From positions 4,927,610 through 4,991,609 of the forward strand of contig NC_037271.1 of assembly GCF_000002425.4 (NCBI RefSeq): a stretch of DNA of 64,000 nt, written 5' to 3'. The notes under the pieces are model-generated. The model saw only the letters and a program-made list of their open reading frames with translations. It was not told the DNA's origin and searched no databases. Source of the DNA: Physcomitrium patens (Eukaryota > Streptophyta > Bryopsida > Funariales > Funariaceae). The position numbers and the translations under genes are program-made. How positions within the stretch are numbered: the first letter of the stretch is position 1; the number at the start of each line of letters is the position of its first letter. Of this stretch, positions 35,973-46,088 are shown one piece after another.

Positions 35973-36977
35973 TTATAGCTGGACAAACTCGTTTTTTGAC
36001 ATATTATCTTCTTTCACAGCCATACTCCTCATTTTGTGATTGCGTCGTTTCTTTGGACAATGTTGAGCAGTGTGCTTTGGTTCTCCACAATATAAACATA
36101 ATCCTTCTTGACGACGACGAGTCTTTTCTTGCTCAGTAAGAGGTTTGAAATGTACTACATCAATTTGCATATCCTCTACTTTCAAATGTATGTGTTGAAG
36201 AGGTGTTGGTGTTGCCATTGAATTATAGTAATGTTGAGGTCCACTTGTACGGTTCTCAGATCAGAATTCAAAAAGGCGATTGTCGCACTTCACAGCAAAG
36301 TCAATTGCTTGACTCAATGTTTGAGGATCAGGTAAGTTGAGCATTAATTTTTTTACCTCATATTGTAATCCGTAGAAAAATTGGCTAATAAGTGCAGCAT
36401 CATCCCACTTAATATCAGTTGCAAGTTGTCAAAATTGTGAAGCATATAACGTTACTGATCAATTGCCTTGTCGTAAAATACGGATCGTATTGGTTGCAAC
36501 ACAAATTTCATCATGTTCTCCATACATGGATCAAAACTCCACCAAAAAAGCCTCTAGATTATCCAATATTGGATCTCGTCGTTCAAGAAAAGATGAAAAC
36601 CATGATAGTGCCGAACCTGAAAGAAGCGTACCAATGAATCTAACTTGTGATCTTGGAGTTGAATAGCTTTGGGGTTGAATTTCAATCACAAGTTGCACTT
36701 GATTGATAAATCCTCGAAACTTGGATTTGGTGCCATCAAACTTCTCGGGTAGGGAAATTCTTGGTTCTCTAACATTTGAAGGGCGTTCCACTATAGGAGA
36801 AAGGACATGGTTTGGTGCAGATGTTGAAGCAGCTCCAACCATTTCTATATCTTCACTTCCTGCCAATCTTGTTGCTCCTTGTGGTGGTAAATTGAGTTGA
36901 TGCATTGCAAGCATTAACTCCCTCAATTGCTCTTGCATTTGTGCCATTGCACTCTTCATTTCAAGAAGTTCTGCCAT
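35973..36977 (-). pseudogene. A4 gag with CCHC zinc knuckle
   Basis: It starts at ATG 36,977 (MAELLEMKSAMAQMQEQLRE), followed by a capsid-like region with FDGTKSKFRGFINQV and RFIGTLLSGSALSWF. A TGA at 36,531-36,533 stands at an expected Trp codon. At 36,057-36,098 lies the nucleocapsid knuckle CLYCGEPKHTAQHC, a perfect C-x2-C-x4-H-x4-C. The frame ends at TAA 35,973-35,975. Gag packages the element RNA in cytoplasmic particles. A small open frame on the opposite strand at 36,703-36,900 is a shadow. Confidence 0.92.
35991..35997 (-). promoter_or_regulatory. Candidate -1 frameshift heptamer at the gag/pol overlap
   Basis: In the gag frame the codons are TCA AAA AAC, giving the heptamer A AAA AAC. 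This is a canonical simultaneous-slippage sequence, placed 16 nt upstream of the gag stop. A -1 shift here enters the pro-pol frame exactly. Other copies read A GAA AAC at this place (A1 first copy, A3), so the canonical heptamer may be specific to A4. Confidence 0.6.
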
Positions 36978-37157
36978 AATAACACTTAGAAGAGAGAAGA
37001 TGTCTAATATCGCTCAAGACAAATAGAAGAGAGGACTTGCGGACAAAGAAAATACTAAGGACAATATCAATTTAGAAGAGGGTAATCCGTAACTTCTAAT
37101 ACGCTTATATCTTATCCAGAAAAAGGGGTAATCCACTCTTAATCAAGATTAGACAAA

Positions 37158-37169
37158 GCTCTGATATTG
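37158..37169 (-). promoter_or_regulatory. A4 primer binding site, initiator tRNA-Met type
   Basis: On the minus strand the segment reads CAATATCAGAGC, close to the TGGTATCAGAGC complement of plant initiator tRNA-Met. It lies about 20 nt downstream of the 5' LTR, a larger gap than usual. Confidence 0.6.
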
Positions 37170-37189
37170 TAGGTGTACTCCTGTCAATC

Positions 37190-37750
37190 TGTCAAGGACA
37201 AGAACTCGATGAAAAAATAATTCAGACAAGTGAGCCTTCACTCAAAGAGAGGTAACAAAATATATATAAACAAGTATATATATTGAAAGAGGAACTGGAA
37301 TGGCTATTGCCTAAAGACAAGAAAACTAGAGACCCTTGAAACTAGATTAGAAGCAAGAAAGGAGTTGACAAGAGTGAAGAAGCCTTCACTCTTGTCTCTA
37401 TATATACTCTCTAATTAGGGGCTACGTGGCGACGTTCTATAGGACCTCCAATATGTGTTGACTTTATAAGGCACATGCCTTGACTTACAAGGCAAGTTTT
37501 TCTACGTGTGGGCCACATAATTAGCTTGATCTTCAAGCTAACAACATGTGTGGCACATGGCCAACTCGTTGACCACGTTTCTGATCCAAAAAGTCAATTA
37601 AAGATACCTATGAAGTCAAAGTAGCATCTAAGAAGTTTCTAAGAAGCTTCCATATTAAATATTATAGAATTAACTTACTTTTACCTACTTTTACTTACTT
37701 CTACCTATTTCTATATGTAATTATTAGCTTACATGATTATAGCCGTGACT
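37190..37750 (-). repeat. A4 5' LTR
   Basis: It runs from 37,750 down to 37,190 in element orientation, ending CCTTGACA. A TATATATAGAGAC promoter-like stretch lies near 37,395-37,410. It is followed on the right by the target duplication ctatc and then the remaining part of the A3 LTR. Confidence 0.92.
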
Positions 37751-37755
37751 CTATC

Positions 37756-38083
37756 TAACTAAGAGCTATATGGCGATGTTTTATAGGACTTCTAATATAT
37801 GTTGACTTTGTAAATTACATGCCTTAGCTTATAAGGCAAGTTTTCTATATGTGGACTACATAGTTAGCTTATTCTTCAAGCTACCAACATATGTGGCACC
37901 TGACTAACTTGTTGACCATGTTTCTAACTTAAAAAGTCAATTATATATACTTACAAAGGAAAAAGAGCATCTATGAAGCCTCTAAAAAGCTTGTATAGAA
38001 GATATTATAGAATTAACATACTTTAATCTACTTTTATCTAATCATATAGGTGATTATTGGTTTACATGTATATAACCGTGACA
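37756..38083 (-). repeat. A3 5' LTR, second part
   Basis: It continues the LTR interrupted at 31,365 and runs to GTGACA at 38,083. It aligns with 49,740-50,070 of the solo LTR. Confidence 0.88.
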
Positions 38084-38323
38084 ATAGGATATTGTCATGT
38101 AGCTCCTATGTAGGAGTTTATATGGAGGCAAGAGTGAAGCCTTCTTCATTCTTATCAATGCCTTTTTAGTCCTTAGTCTTATTTTTAGACTTTTTAGTCT
38201 TCTTGTCTCTTGTAATAGTCATTTTATTTTAATACTATATCATCTTAATGTGATTTTTTAGTCTTTTAGAGTGCCGCAAGAGTGTATTGACAATTAAGTT
38301 CTTTGATGTACATGTTCTAGATA
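38084..38323 (+). repeat. 3' half of the A2 3' LTR
   Basis: It begins with the target duplication atagg, then ATATTGTCATGTAGCTCC, matching the second half of the LTRs at 2,448-2,964 and 8,179-8,730, including GAAGCCTTCTTCATTC. It ends at about 38,323 in a decayed CCTGACA. Confidence 0.85.
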
Positions 38324-39014
38324 TAAGTCCTTATTTTTGTATTATAAAATTTAATTTAATGATGTTATACAAATAATCATCTTTCATACATCAATATTAT
38401 AATCTTTATGCTAAATTTTTAAAAAGTCTGTATTTACTTTTAGCTTAAAAGTTATTGTATTGTCCTACAACTTTCTTTCAATTGAGACTTAAACTTTGTT
38501 ACAATGTACTAAATGTCCATTACTCCATGTTTGTACTTATTTTGTACTTTATTAACATATTTAAAGTATTTAGGAAGAATTATTATTTTTAGAGTTTACA
38601 TTATGACTTATTAATATACTATAATTTCTACTTAAATGATATGTAACTAATAATGCTTAAATTATAGATAACTAATGATCTTAGATAGTAATAAAATCTT
38701 TTTTTTTATTTTTTCTTAACTCAAACGTTATTAAAAAAAAATTATATTTTCTTTTACTTCAAAGATAATATAACCTAAAAAAGAAACTTATTAAAATCTT
38801 TTATCGATTTTTAAATAAGACCATCTCTAAATAAGACTTACAAGAATAATCTAAATTTTTTAAATAATATTTTTTTAGAAAGTATCAAAACCACTATATA
38901 AAAATATCACAACATAATTTAAAGAACTATGAAAGAAATTTTGGTTATTAAAATTTTATCTAGAACATTCATCTAAAAATTAATACTTTGTCTTTTTAGA
39001 AAGACATTTTTATT
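38324..39014. other. AT-rich intergenic stretch
   Basis: No coding frame, RNA gene or repeat is recognised here. I looked for a copy of the CPN20 coding region, because the CPN20 promoter relic at 39,015-39,560 points this way, and saw none. Confidence 0.6.
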
Positions 39015-39560
39015 TATAGTTTACAACAATTGCCACTCTAAATGATTAAAGAAAGAGTGAAGATAATGAAGAAAATTAGATTGGAAGGTGATAAACAGAG
39101 AGAAAAAATATGATGCAAAGTGAAGAAGAATTTGAGGTGAGTAGAGAAGAAGGATTGAATAAAATAAGAAGATGCAATATAAAGTCAAATGACAAAAGGT
39201 AGATTTTGGTGCTTTCAAGGAGAGAGTAGTAAGGTTTAGAATGCTCCAAAAGAGTAAAGAGCAAAAGAGCAAAAAAAAAAAAAAAGAGTGGAAAAAAAGT
39301 ATTAGAGGTGCTTATCTTGGCACTTATCTAAGCTTATCTTTATCAATGAGAGTCTTGATGAAGAGGTGTTTGTGTTAAATCTAAGAAGCTTCTATTATAG
39401 ATGATGCCCCTCCTTCTTCTTAGTTCCAAAGTTGGTTGGTTTTGGGCCCTAGCTTTGAGATGGAAGGATGAACCATGTCTTCTCCTCACACTTGCTTTCT
39501 TTTAAAGTATTAATGGTTGGAATTTTGATTAAAGATTTTGTATCACTACAAGGTGGTTTT
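39015..39560 (-). pseudogene. Decayed copy of the CPN20 promoter and 5' leader
   Basis: The reverse complement matches 46,470-46,925. Shared landmarks are GGGCCCAAAACC, AGAAGGAGGGGCAT, ACACCTCTTCA, GGAGCATTC, GAAAGCACCAAAA and TGTCATTTGACTTT. The GC-rich original has become AT-rich. No CPN20 coding sequence follows on its 3' side. Confidence 0.85.
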
Positions 39561-39669
39561 ATTTGGTAAGTAGGCATACATGAATAAAATATGTAGCACA
39601 CTAGGTTTAACAAAATACCTTCTAACAGTGCAAGTCAACATGGCAGAGTGATTTAGGCCCTAGATTTAA

Positions 39670-41535
39670 TGTCAAAATTGTTCTAATAATCTAGTTTAGA
39701 TACTACTAAATTTTTTAATGCAATATTCTAGAATGAAATCAATGACTTATAGACCGCAGTTAAAGCCAATCACTACAAAGAAGTAGAAATAGATAATAAG
39801 AGTACAACAGAGGCTACACAAAACTCAAGAAAAAATATTAATCCAGCTATATACATATAATAGGACCTAAAAGGCCTATTGCATAGAAAACAAAGCATAC
39901 AAGATAGTAGAATATCCTTTGAAGTATACACAATAACATAGAATTTACAAGGCAAAGATTATTGAAGATAGATGGAAGACGGACTCTGATACTTTAACTT
40001 AAGACCATATTATTATGTAATAATATAACCATATGGTAAAAAATAAAAATATAGATTTTATTATAGAAGATCCTAGTATAAAGATGTAGTAGAAAAATAA
40101 AGATAAATGATAAGAAGGTAATAAAAAGTTTAGTCTTAATGCTGCTTTGTAGAGGTATAAATACCTCAAATTAAAATAAATGAGGTAAGTAATTATCATA
40201 GATATGTATAGATATAATTTACCAATAGATTCAAGTAAAAATTACCTCAAATTATCAAATATTGATATCTCGAGGGGACCAGTTGTCAACCTCGATCAAA
40301 ATCAGACCTTGATATACAAAACCATGTATCTATGGTGACTCTAGGATTCTTTGGTAGATTGAAGAAAAGAATTTGAGAGCATGCTAGTAAAGATATTTTT
40401 GAGCATTAGTTTTATGTCAATCAAATTGATATTTAGTTTTTAGAAGATTTTCAAAATTAATGATGTTCTTGATTGGATTAGATTTTGAAAAATAAAATTA
40501 TGTTTATAAAATATAGGATTTCTTGAGTTTTATAAACTAAGCATAGGTGAATTTTGGGCAGTATGTTGGAGTTCTATTTGTTAGTATATTTACAAATTTT
40601 GAGGTCAATCAAATAGTTAGATTGGCTTATGTAAAGGTTTTTGTAGGTTGAGATCTCAGAAATTAGAATTTGAAAGTTAGTCAGTATTTTTAAGATTTTT
40701 AGCAATTAATTGATTGGATTGAAATGAATTTTTTTAAGCAATTATTAGACTTGATTTTTCACAATTTAGATGTATTTTAGAAGAAATTCAATGGTTCAAG
40801 AAGGAGATATTGGCATTGGAAGTTTGACATTCAGATTGAATTAGGTGGCCAGCCAACACCCAAGTAGAATTTAGGATTGATCTTCTATTTGATAAATTTG
40901 ATCTTCTTCAAATTTGAATTATTTATTGCTAATTTAATTGCTAAAAAGTATATAAAATCTTAATTAATATCAAAAATATAATTGATAGATATTGACGTTC
41001 TAAACGACCTCATGGTTCACTGAATTTGATTGAGATTTGGTTTAGGATTTAAGAATTGGTTGAATTTTAGGATTTAGTTAAGATTTGATTTAGGATTTAA
41101 GTAAGAACTATTAGAATTTCAATTAGAGTTAAGGTAAGATTAGATTAGAATTTATTTAAAATATATTTTATATTTTATTTTAATGCTTCATTTGAATTTT
41201 TTTAGGATTTTTTCATGCTTTTTTTGTAATTTCTTTGAGGTTTTTTAGATTTTATTACAGCATGATTAGTATTGTTAAAGTTTAATTAGTGTTGTTTATA
41301 ATTCCATCAAAATAAAGATCTTATTAATGCAATACTCCTTCTACCTTCTACAACCAAGTGCCTAGTCTATTTTCAAGTCAAGCTTCATATAATATGACAA
41401 TGCTATCTTAAATAAATGAATAATAAGAATTACAATATTTTTTTGAATTATATGGCCCAAGGCCTTATAAAACATGGATGCAAAATAAAAAAAATCACAT
41501 TATTTACTCCATTTTTAATCCCGATCGAGAATTCA
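39670..41535. other. Insertion inside the tRNA-Leu relic, hosting D1
   Basis: About 1.87 kb separates the two tRNA parts. After subtracting the solo LTR D1 (40,016-41,399) about 480 bp remain, with no coding frame. The edges carry a duplicated tRNA segment of about 20 nt, which would be long for an LTR element and is more like a non-LTR or SINE-type duplication. No poly-A tail is seen at either edge. The element type is not identified. Confidence 0.55.
40016..41399 (+). mobile_element. D1: solo LTR, plus orientation
   Basis: It starts TGTAATAATATAACCATATGG, a decayed form of the B/D start, and ends with CTACCTTCTACAACCAAGTGCC ... TAATATGACA, the B/D end. An 11-bp minisatellite of the TTAGGATTT type lies at about 41,030-41,290. 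No internal genes. A matching 5-bp target duplication is not apparent. Confidence 0.72.
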
Positions 41536-41604
41536 TGGTTTAAGGCGCTAGACTTAAGTTCTGGTCTTTGTAAGGAGGCGTGGATTCAAACCCCACTGCT
41601 GAAA

Positions 41605-41802
41605 AAATTTATGATATTTTAATTCTATTATAAATTCTTTTCTCCAAAGCATCTCCAAACATTGTACTTCTACTTTTAGTTCATTTGATGCTAAAGAACT
41701 CAGCTCCCTCTTCCATTGGAACAAAAAATGCTCAAACCAAGTTGAACCATAACCATCAACAACATTGGCAGTCATTATTGATTCTCCTTCCAAAGATTCC
41801 AT
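41605..41802 (-). pseudogene. Left-arm copy of a small reading frame (MESLEGES...)
   Basis: From ATG at 41,802 a frame of 66 codons runs to the tRNA relic without a stop. It starts MESLEGESIMTANVVDGYGS and is the counterpart of the frame at 46,053. The two differ at roughly one nucleotide in five after codon 12. No known domain; no evidence of expression. Confidence 0.35.
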
Positions 41803-42264
41803 CTTATTCCATGAACATACTCAAATTATCAATAGATCTATATAACACATCAACTTAAGCTAGTACTAAAATCCTTTTCTCAAACAAAAATAGCAAAAAT
41901 ACATGATTTAGTTTCAATAGATTAACATATATAAATATTGTTGGAACAAATTTGCTTCTATCAAACACTCTCATTCCTTCTCTCTTATAAAATTTTGTCA
42001 CCCTTATGATATTTCTTTTTGTCAATTGTCCATACTATAATTTATTGTAATTTTTTAATAATTTTTTTTTTCAATCGTCAATTATTAAAGAATTTTTAAT
42101 ATCATAGTTTTCTAATGCCATACATGTGTTTTATCTTCCATTTTTAATCATGACTAAATTGGTGTATAGATTTCTAAAAATAACAATTATTTGTGGTTAT
42201 TTATGTCACACTCACTCTTATAGAAGGTGAACTTAGAATACAAATTTCAAAGTAATATGAAGAA

Positions 42265-42296
<32 letters not shown>

Positions 42297-42690
42297 AGTA
42301 TGTTACAAGGGCATTCTTATTATGATTGCAAAATCAATCTTCAACAAAGAAATTGTCTATCATTTGAACCAACTTTTAATTTATTGTAAAGATAATTGAT
42401 TATCTTTAAAGAATATATTAACCAAATTTATCCAAAGAATTGTATTTTTCATTTATAATCTCTCATTTGTATTCCAATTCTTTTAATGAAGAAAAAGACA
42501 AATTATTACAAATATATTTAGATTATTATAAATTAAATAAATTAACTATTAATTTATTTTATTCTTCTAATTTTAATATCATGAATTCTTGATCAACTAA
42601 ATATAAATAAGATTTAATATTTAAAATGTATAATTTTTATATATTTATATAATTTATAATTTAATACATACTAGCAAAATCCATATTGTT
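41764..42690. repeat. Apparently identical inverted-repeat tract, left copy
   Basis: By eye every base I compared equals the reverse complement of 45,165-46,088. The exception is the TA microsatellite, about 13 units here at 42,271-42,296 against about 18 units in the right copy. Identity stops sharply at the inner edge of the small reading frame. Confidence 0.85.
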
Positions 42691-42725
42691 TCTATATAAT
42701 TTCATCTTAAATAAATGTCATTGTA

Positions 42726-43849
42726 GAGACATTATCTTCTTTCTTTTTTACATATATATTATCTTTGGGTTATGATTACATATATTTGAAATGAAGTTGG
42801 TCACTTCCATATCAAAATGCTTCTATAATAATGCAGTTATAATCTCCTCTATTATATCAAGGGACTAGGATATTGAATAGCCATTGACTTCTTTAGATTT
42901 TGAATAGTTTCAAAAATTATATTTGAATAAAGATAGTAATACTTACAAATGATAATTCTAAATAAAATTATGGATACTTAAATATAACTTTAGTTCTAAG
43001 CCACTCATCACGTATTTTTATTTATATCAATAGTGAAATATTATATTCATGTTTAGTTGTAGAATCAATCCAAATCTCATCTAAGTATGCAAACTGAACA
43101 TCAAATTTTGGCTTTACTACTATAAATATCTCTTACCAAATTTAGAAAAATACTATTATTATAGAAACTATATAAAACAACAGAAGAGTCACTCTCAATA
43201 CTCCAATTACTTCTAAAGACAAAAGATCTAAGGATCCAAGAATACAAATTACAAAGTTAGAAGTCATAAATCCATGCTGTAAAAATATATGGAAATTGAT
43301 TATTTTAATAAAAATCCTTCATATCTAAATTTAAGAAGGACATATCTAAAATATCAAAAATTTAAAATTCAAAATGGACTTAATTTTAATAATTGATTTC
43401 TTATAATACAATAGTATAGTTATCTTCATCCAAAGGCTTAAGATAGTTGCTACATGCATCATTGCATAAATCCTAAGTATTTTCCTCTACAAACTTGGTT
43501 GCAAATGGAATTTGAACCTTGAACCTTACACACATCAATAACCAATATCCCTACAAGCACTAGTCAAAATCATACGGTAGCACATCTCTCTATCTTATAC
43601 ATAGTTGAGTTTTCAATCATCCATGGTATTAGAATAAGAATATTTTTTTAAGAAAACATAAGGTCTATGGCTATAGCTAAATAAGGTCAAATATTTAGCT
43701 ATATAACACCTTTCAATCAAATGAACTCTACTACTTTATACTCTTAATAATATGTAGGAATTGTCATTTCTTTTTCAATCAATTAAGTGTCATAGCTATA
43801 TGTTTCATTAGATTTGAGTATATGATGATTCTTTAGAAAGCTACTTAGT

Positions 43850-43893
<44 letters not shown>

Positions 43894-43980
43894 TAAATTT
43901 TATTTCTTAAATTTTTCTACAACATATTTTATGAACAAAAAAAACTAAAGATCATATTAACATAAGACAATTGCCTCTTT
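42726..43980. other. AT-rich centre of the inverted duplication, left part
   Basis: No coding frame is supported. A TA microsatellite lies at 43,852-43,886. A segment near 43,503-43,520 resembles a Pol III B box on the minus strand, but no tRNA fold surrounds it. Confidence 0.6.
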
Positions 43981-44660
43981 TTTATCCAAAAACTCATTCC
44001 ATCTTAATAAAAACTCCACTTGGAGCAGGTGAGAGCTTTTTAAAAAGCTAAAAAAGAAAGAAATTATTCTAAAAATCTACAAAAAAAATACTAAAAATAT
44101 TATGAGAAATTTTTCCAATAAATACCATGAAGAAGATCTTAAAGAACACCTAGTTCTTTCTTTTTATTCTAAAACATATTTTGACTCTATAATAACTCTT
44201 CTTGGAGTGAATGAGAGATTTTTGAAAAGCATACATATAGAAAAAATATTCTTCAAAATCTTCAAAAAAAATACTAAAAATATTATAATAAATCTATCAA
44301 AAAAAACCTTGAAGAAGACCTTGAAGAAAAATTAGAACTCACTTTATTCTAAAACATACTCCATCTTCATGCTCATTCTTTTCTAAGTAAATTATGGATT
44401 TTTAAAAAGTCAAAAAATAGAAGAATCACTTCTTAAAATCTCCAAATAAAATAATAAAAATATTATAAGAAATTCATCCAAAAAATCCTATAGAAGATCT
44501 TAAAGAGTGGCTAGCTCTTCCTTTATTCTAAAACACATTCCATCTTCACACTAATTCTTCTCCGAGCAAGTAAGAATTTTTTAAAAAGCTAATAAAAATA
44601 TAAACCACTTCTCACAATCTTAAATAGAATACTTCAAATATTATGAAAAAACTACAAAAG
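43981..44660 (+). repeat. Tandem repeat, about 178-bp unit, four copies
   Basis: Units begin near 43,981, 44,163, 44,343 and 44,522 with TTTATTCTAAAACA-like starts (the first is TTTATCCAAAAACT). They share blocks such as GAGCARGTGAGAG, TTTTTAAAAAGCTAA, ATACTAAAAATATTAT and GAAGATCTTAAAGA. The last unit is partial. The small open frame at 44,102-44,335 falls across units and is not coding. The length is close to a nucleosome repeat, as in many plant satellites. Confidence 0.85.
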
Positions 44661-44849
44661 AATGGTTTGCTAGATCTAAGGGACAAGAGCCTGAGCAAAG
44701 AAGAAAAAAAGAGAGATTTAAAAATCAACACAAGCCCATGTTACTTTATGTTAGTACCATTCCACTTCATCTCAAGTCTATACAAATTTGTCTTGACTAA
44801 TCTTTGCAGATAAACTATCAATATCTATAACTATCTTTTTTTTTCTTTT

Positions 44850-44919
<70 letters not shown>

Positions 44920-45109
44920 TCTTTATTATAAATCAAATTTTTATAATATTATATTTTTATATATTATACCACTTTCTAGTATAATAACATGTTTCAAAAT
45001 AAGCTACATCATTGAGTTAATTTTTATAATACAATGCCCATTTTATTCAATGATTATAAACTAAAAATAAAAAATTTATCAAAAAATCAAAGTTTTTATT
45101 ATTTTTAAG
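44661..45109. other. AT-rich centre, right part, with a long TA microsatellite
   Basis: No gene. A pure TA run of about 63 nt occupies 44,853-44,915. The rest is AT-rich and without recognised homology. Confidence 0.75.
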
Positions 45110-45164
45110 GATCATTTCTTTAAGATGGAACAACAACCTTATGAATTCTATGGCAACAATATGA

Positions 45165-45546
45165 ATTTTGCTAGTATGTATTAAATTATAAATTATATAA
45201 ATATATAAAAATTATACATTTTAAATATTAAATCTTATTTATATTTAGTTGATCAAGAATTCATGATATTAAAATTAGAAGAATAAAATAAATTAATAGT
45301 TAATTTATTTAATTTATAATAATCTAAATATATTTGTAATAATTTGTCTTTTTCTTCATTAAAAGAATTGGAATACAAATGAGAGATTATAAATGAAAAA
45401 TACAATTCTTTGGATAAATTTGGTTAATATATTCTTTAAAGATAATCAATTATCTTTACAATAAATTAAAAGTTGGTTCAAATGATAGACAATTTCTTTG
45501 TTGAAGATTGATTTTGCAATCATAATAAGAATGCCCTTGTAACATA

Positions 45547-45590
<44 letters not shown>

Positions 45591-46088
45591 TTCTTCATAT
45601 TACTTTGAAATTTGTATTCTAAGTTCACCTTCTATAAGAGTGAGTGTGACATAAATAACCACAAATAATTGTTATTTTTAGAAATCTATACACCAATTTA
45701 GTCATGATTAAAAATGGAAGATAAAACACATGTATGGCATTAGAAAACTATGATATTAAAAATTCTTTAATAATTGACGATTGAAAAAAAAAATTATTAA
45801 AAAATTACAATAAATTATAGTATGGACAATTGACAAAAAGAAATATCATAAGGGTGACAAAATTTTATAAGAGAGAAGGAATGAGAGTGTTTGATAGAAG
45901 CAAATTTGTTCCAACAATATTTATATATGTTAATCTATTGAAACTAAATCATGTATTTTTGCTATTTTTGTTTGAGAAAAGGATTTTAGTACTAGCTTAA
46001 GTTGATGTGTTATATAGATCTATTGATAATTTGAGTATGTTCATGGAATAAGATGGAATCTTTGGAAGGAGAATCAATAATGACTGCC
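45165..46088. repeat. Apparently identical inverted-repeat tract, right copy
   Basis: Reverse complement of 41,764-42,690. The TA run at 45,549-45,585 is longer than in the left copy. The first mismatch at the outer edge falls at about 46,089. Beyond it the arms differ at roughly 20% of positions. Confidence 0.85.

Larger units (their letters stand above)
31365..37750 (-). mobile_element. A4: youngest and best preserved family A chromovirus
   Basis: A 6,386-bp element on the minus strand, flanked by ctatc at 31,360-31,364 and 37,751-37,755. Its LTRs (553 and 561 bp) agree at roughly 95% by eye, mostly differing by transitions plus one small indel. It carries gag, protease, RT, RNase H, integrase, chromodomain and an extra 3' frame. 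Gag is in one frame and pro-pol in the -1 frame. I count at least five in-frame stops in gag-pol, all at expected Gln or Trp codons. It is inserted in the 5' LTR of A3. Defective, but close to intact. Confidence 0.93.
12863..38083 (-). mobile_element. A3: chromovirus inserted in A2 and itself split by later insertions
   Basis: The outer ends are TGTCAAGG at 12,863 and GTGACA at 38,083, flanked on both sides by atagg (12,858-12,862 and 38,084-38,088). This is the 5-bp target duplication typical of Ty3/gypsy integration. A3's own sequence lies at 12,863-13,125, 13,465-14,745, 28,126-31,364 and 37,756-38,083. The rest is later insertions: a minisatellite fragment, B1 with D3 and D4, and A4. Gag, protease, RT, RNase H and integrase are recognisable; the chromodomain and accessory frame are gone. 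It spans about 25 kb because of its guests. Confidence 0.88.
39634..41604 (+). pseudogene. tRNA-Leu relic split in two by an insertion
   Basis: The first part, 39,634-39,669, matches nucleotides 1-37 of the intact tRNA-Leu (46,251-46,334). The second part, 41,536-41,604, matches nucleotides about 16-84. The parts overlap by about 20 nt of tRNA sequence. The anticodon of the second part reads TAA (41,555-41,557) where the intact gene has CAA, and the T-arm has two further C-to-T changes. Neither part can fold as a whole tRNA. Confidence 0.8.
39015..42725 (-). repeat. Left arm of an inverted duplication (CPN20 promoter and tRNA-Leu relics)
   Basis: Reverse-complemented, 39,015-39,669 and 41,536-42,725 align with 46,925 down to 45,110. 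The arm contains, in order, a decayed CPN20 upstream region, a decayed tRNA-Leu gene and an AT-rich segment. The tRNA-proximal and promoter parts have accumulated many C-to-T and G-to-A changes, whereas 41,764-42,690 is essentially unchanged. The arm is broken at 39,670-41,535 by an insertion. The homology fades near 39,015, just short of where the CPN20 coding region would start. Confidence 0.88.

Noticed and set aside
43495..43570. Possible tRNA (B-box-like GGTTCAAATTCC on the minus strand)
   Set aside because: No A box, acceptor pairing or anticodon arm could be formed around it.
44102..44335. Lys-rich small ORF
   Set aside because: It spans units of a diverged 178-bp tandem repeat, and the other units are not open in the same frame.
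43981..44660. CRISPR array
   Set aside because: Repeats are about 178 bp, directly adjacent and diverged, with no spacers; the genome is eukaryotic.
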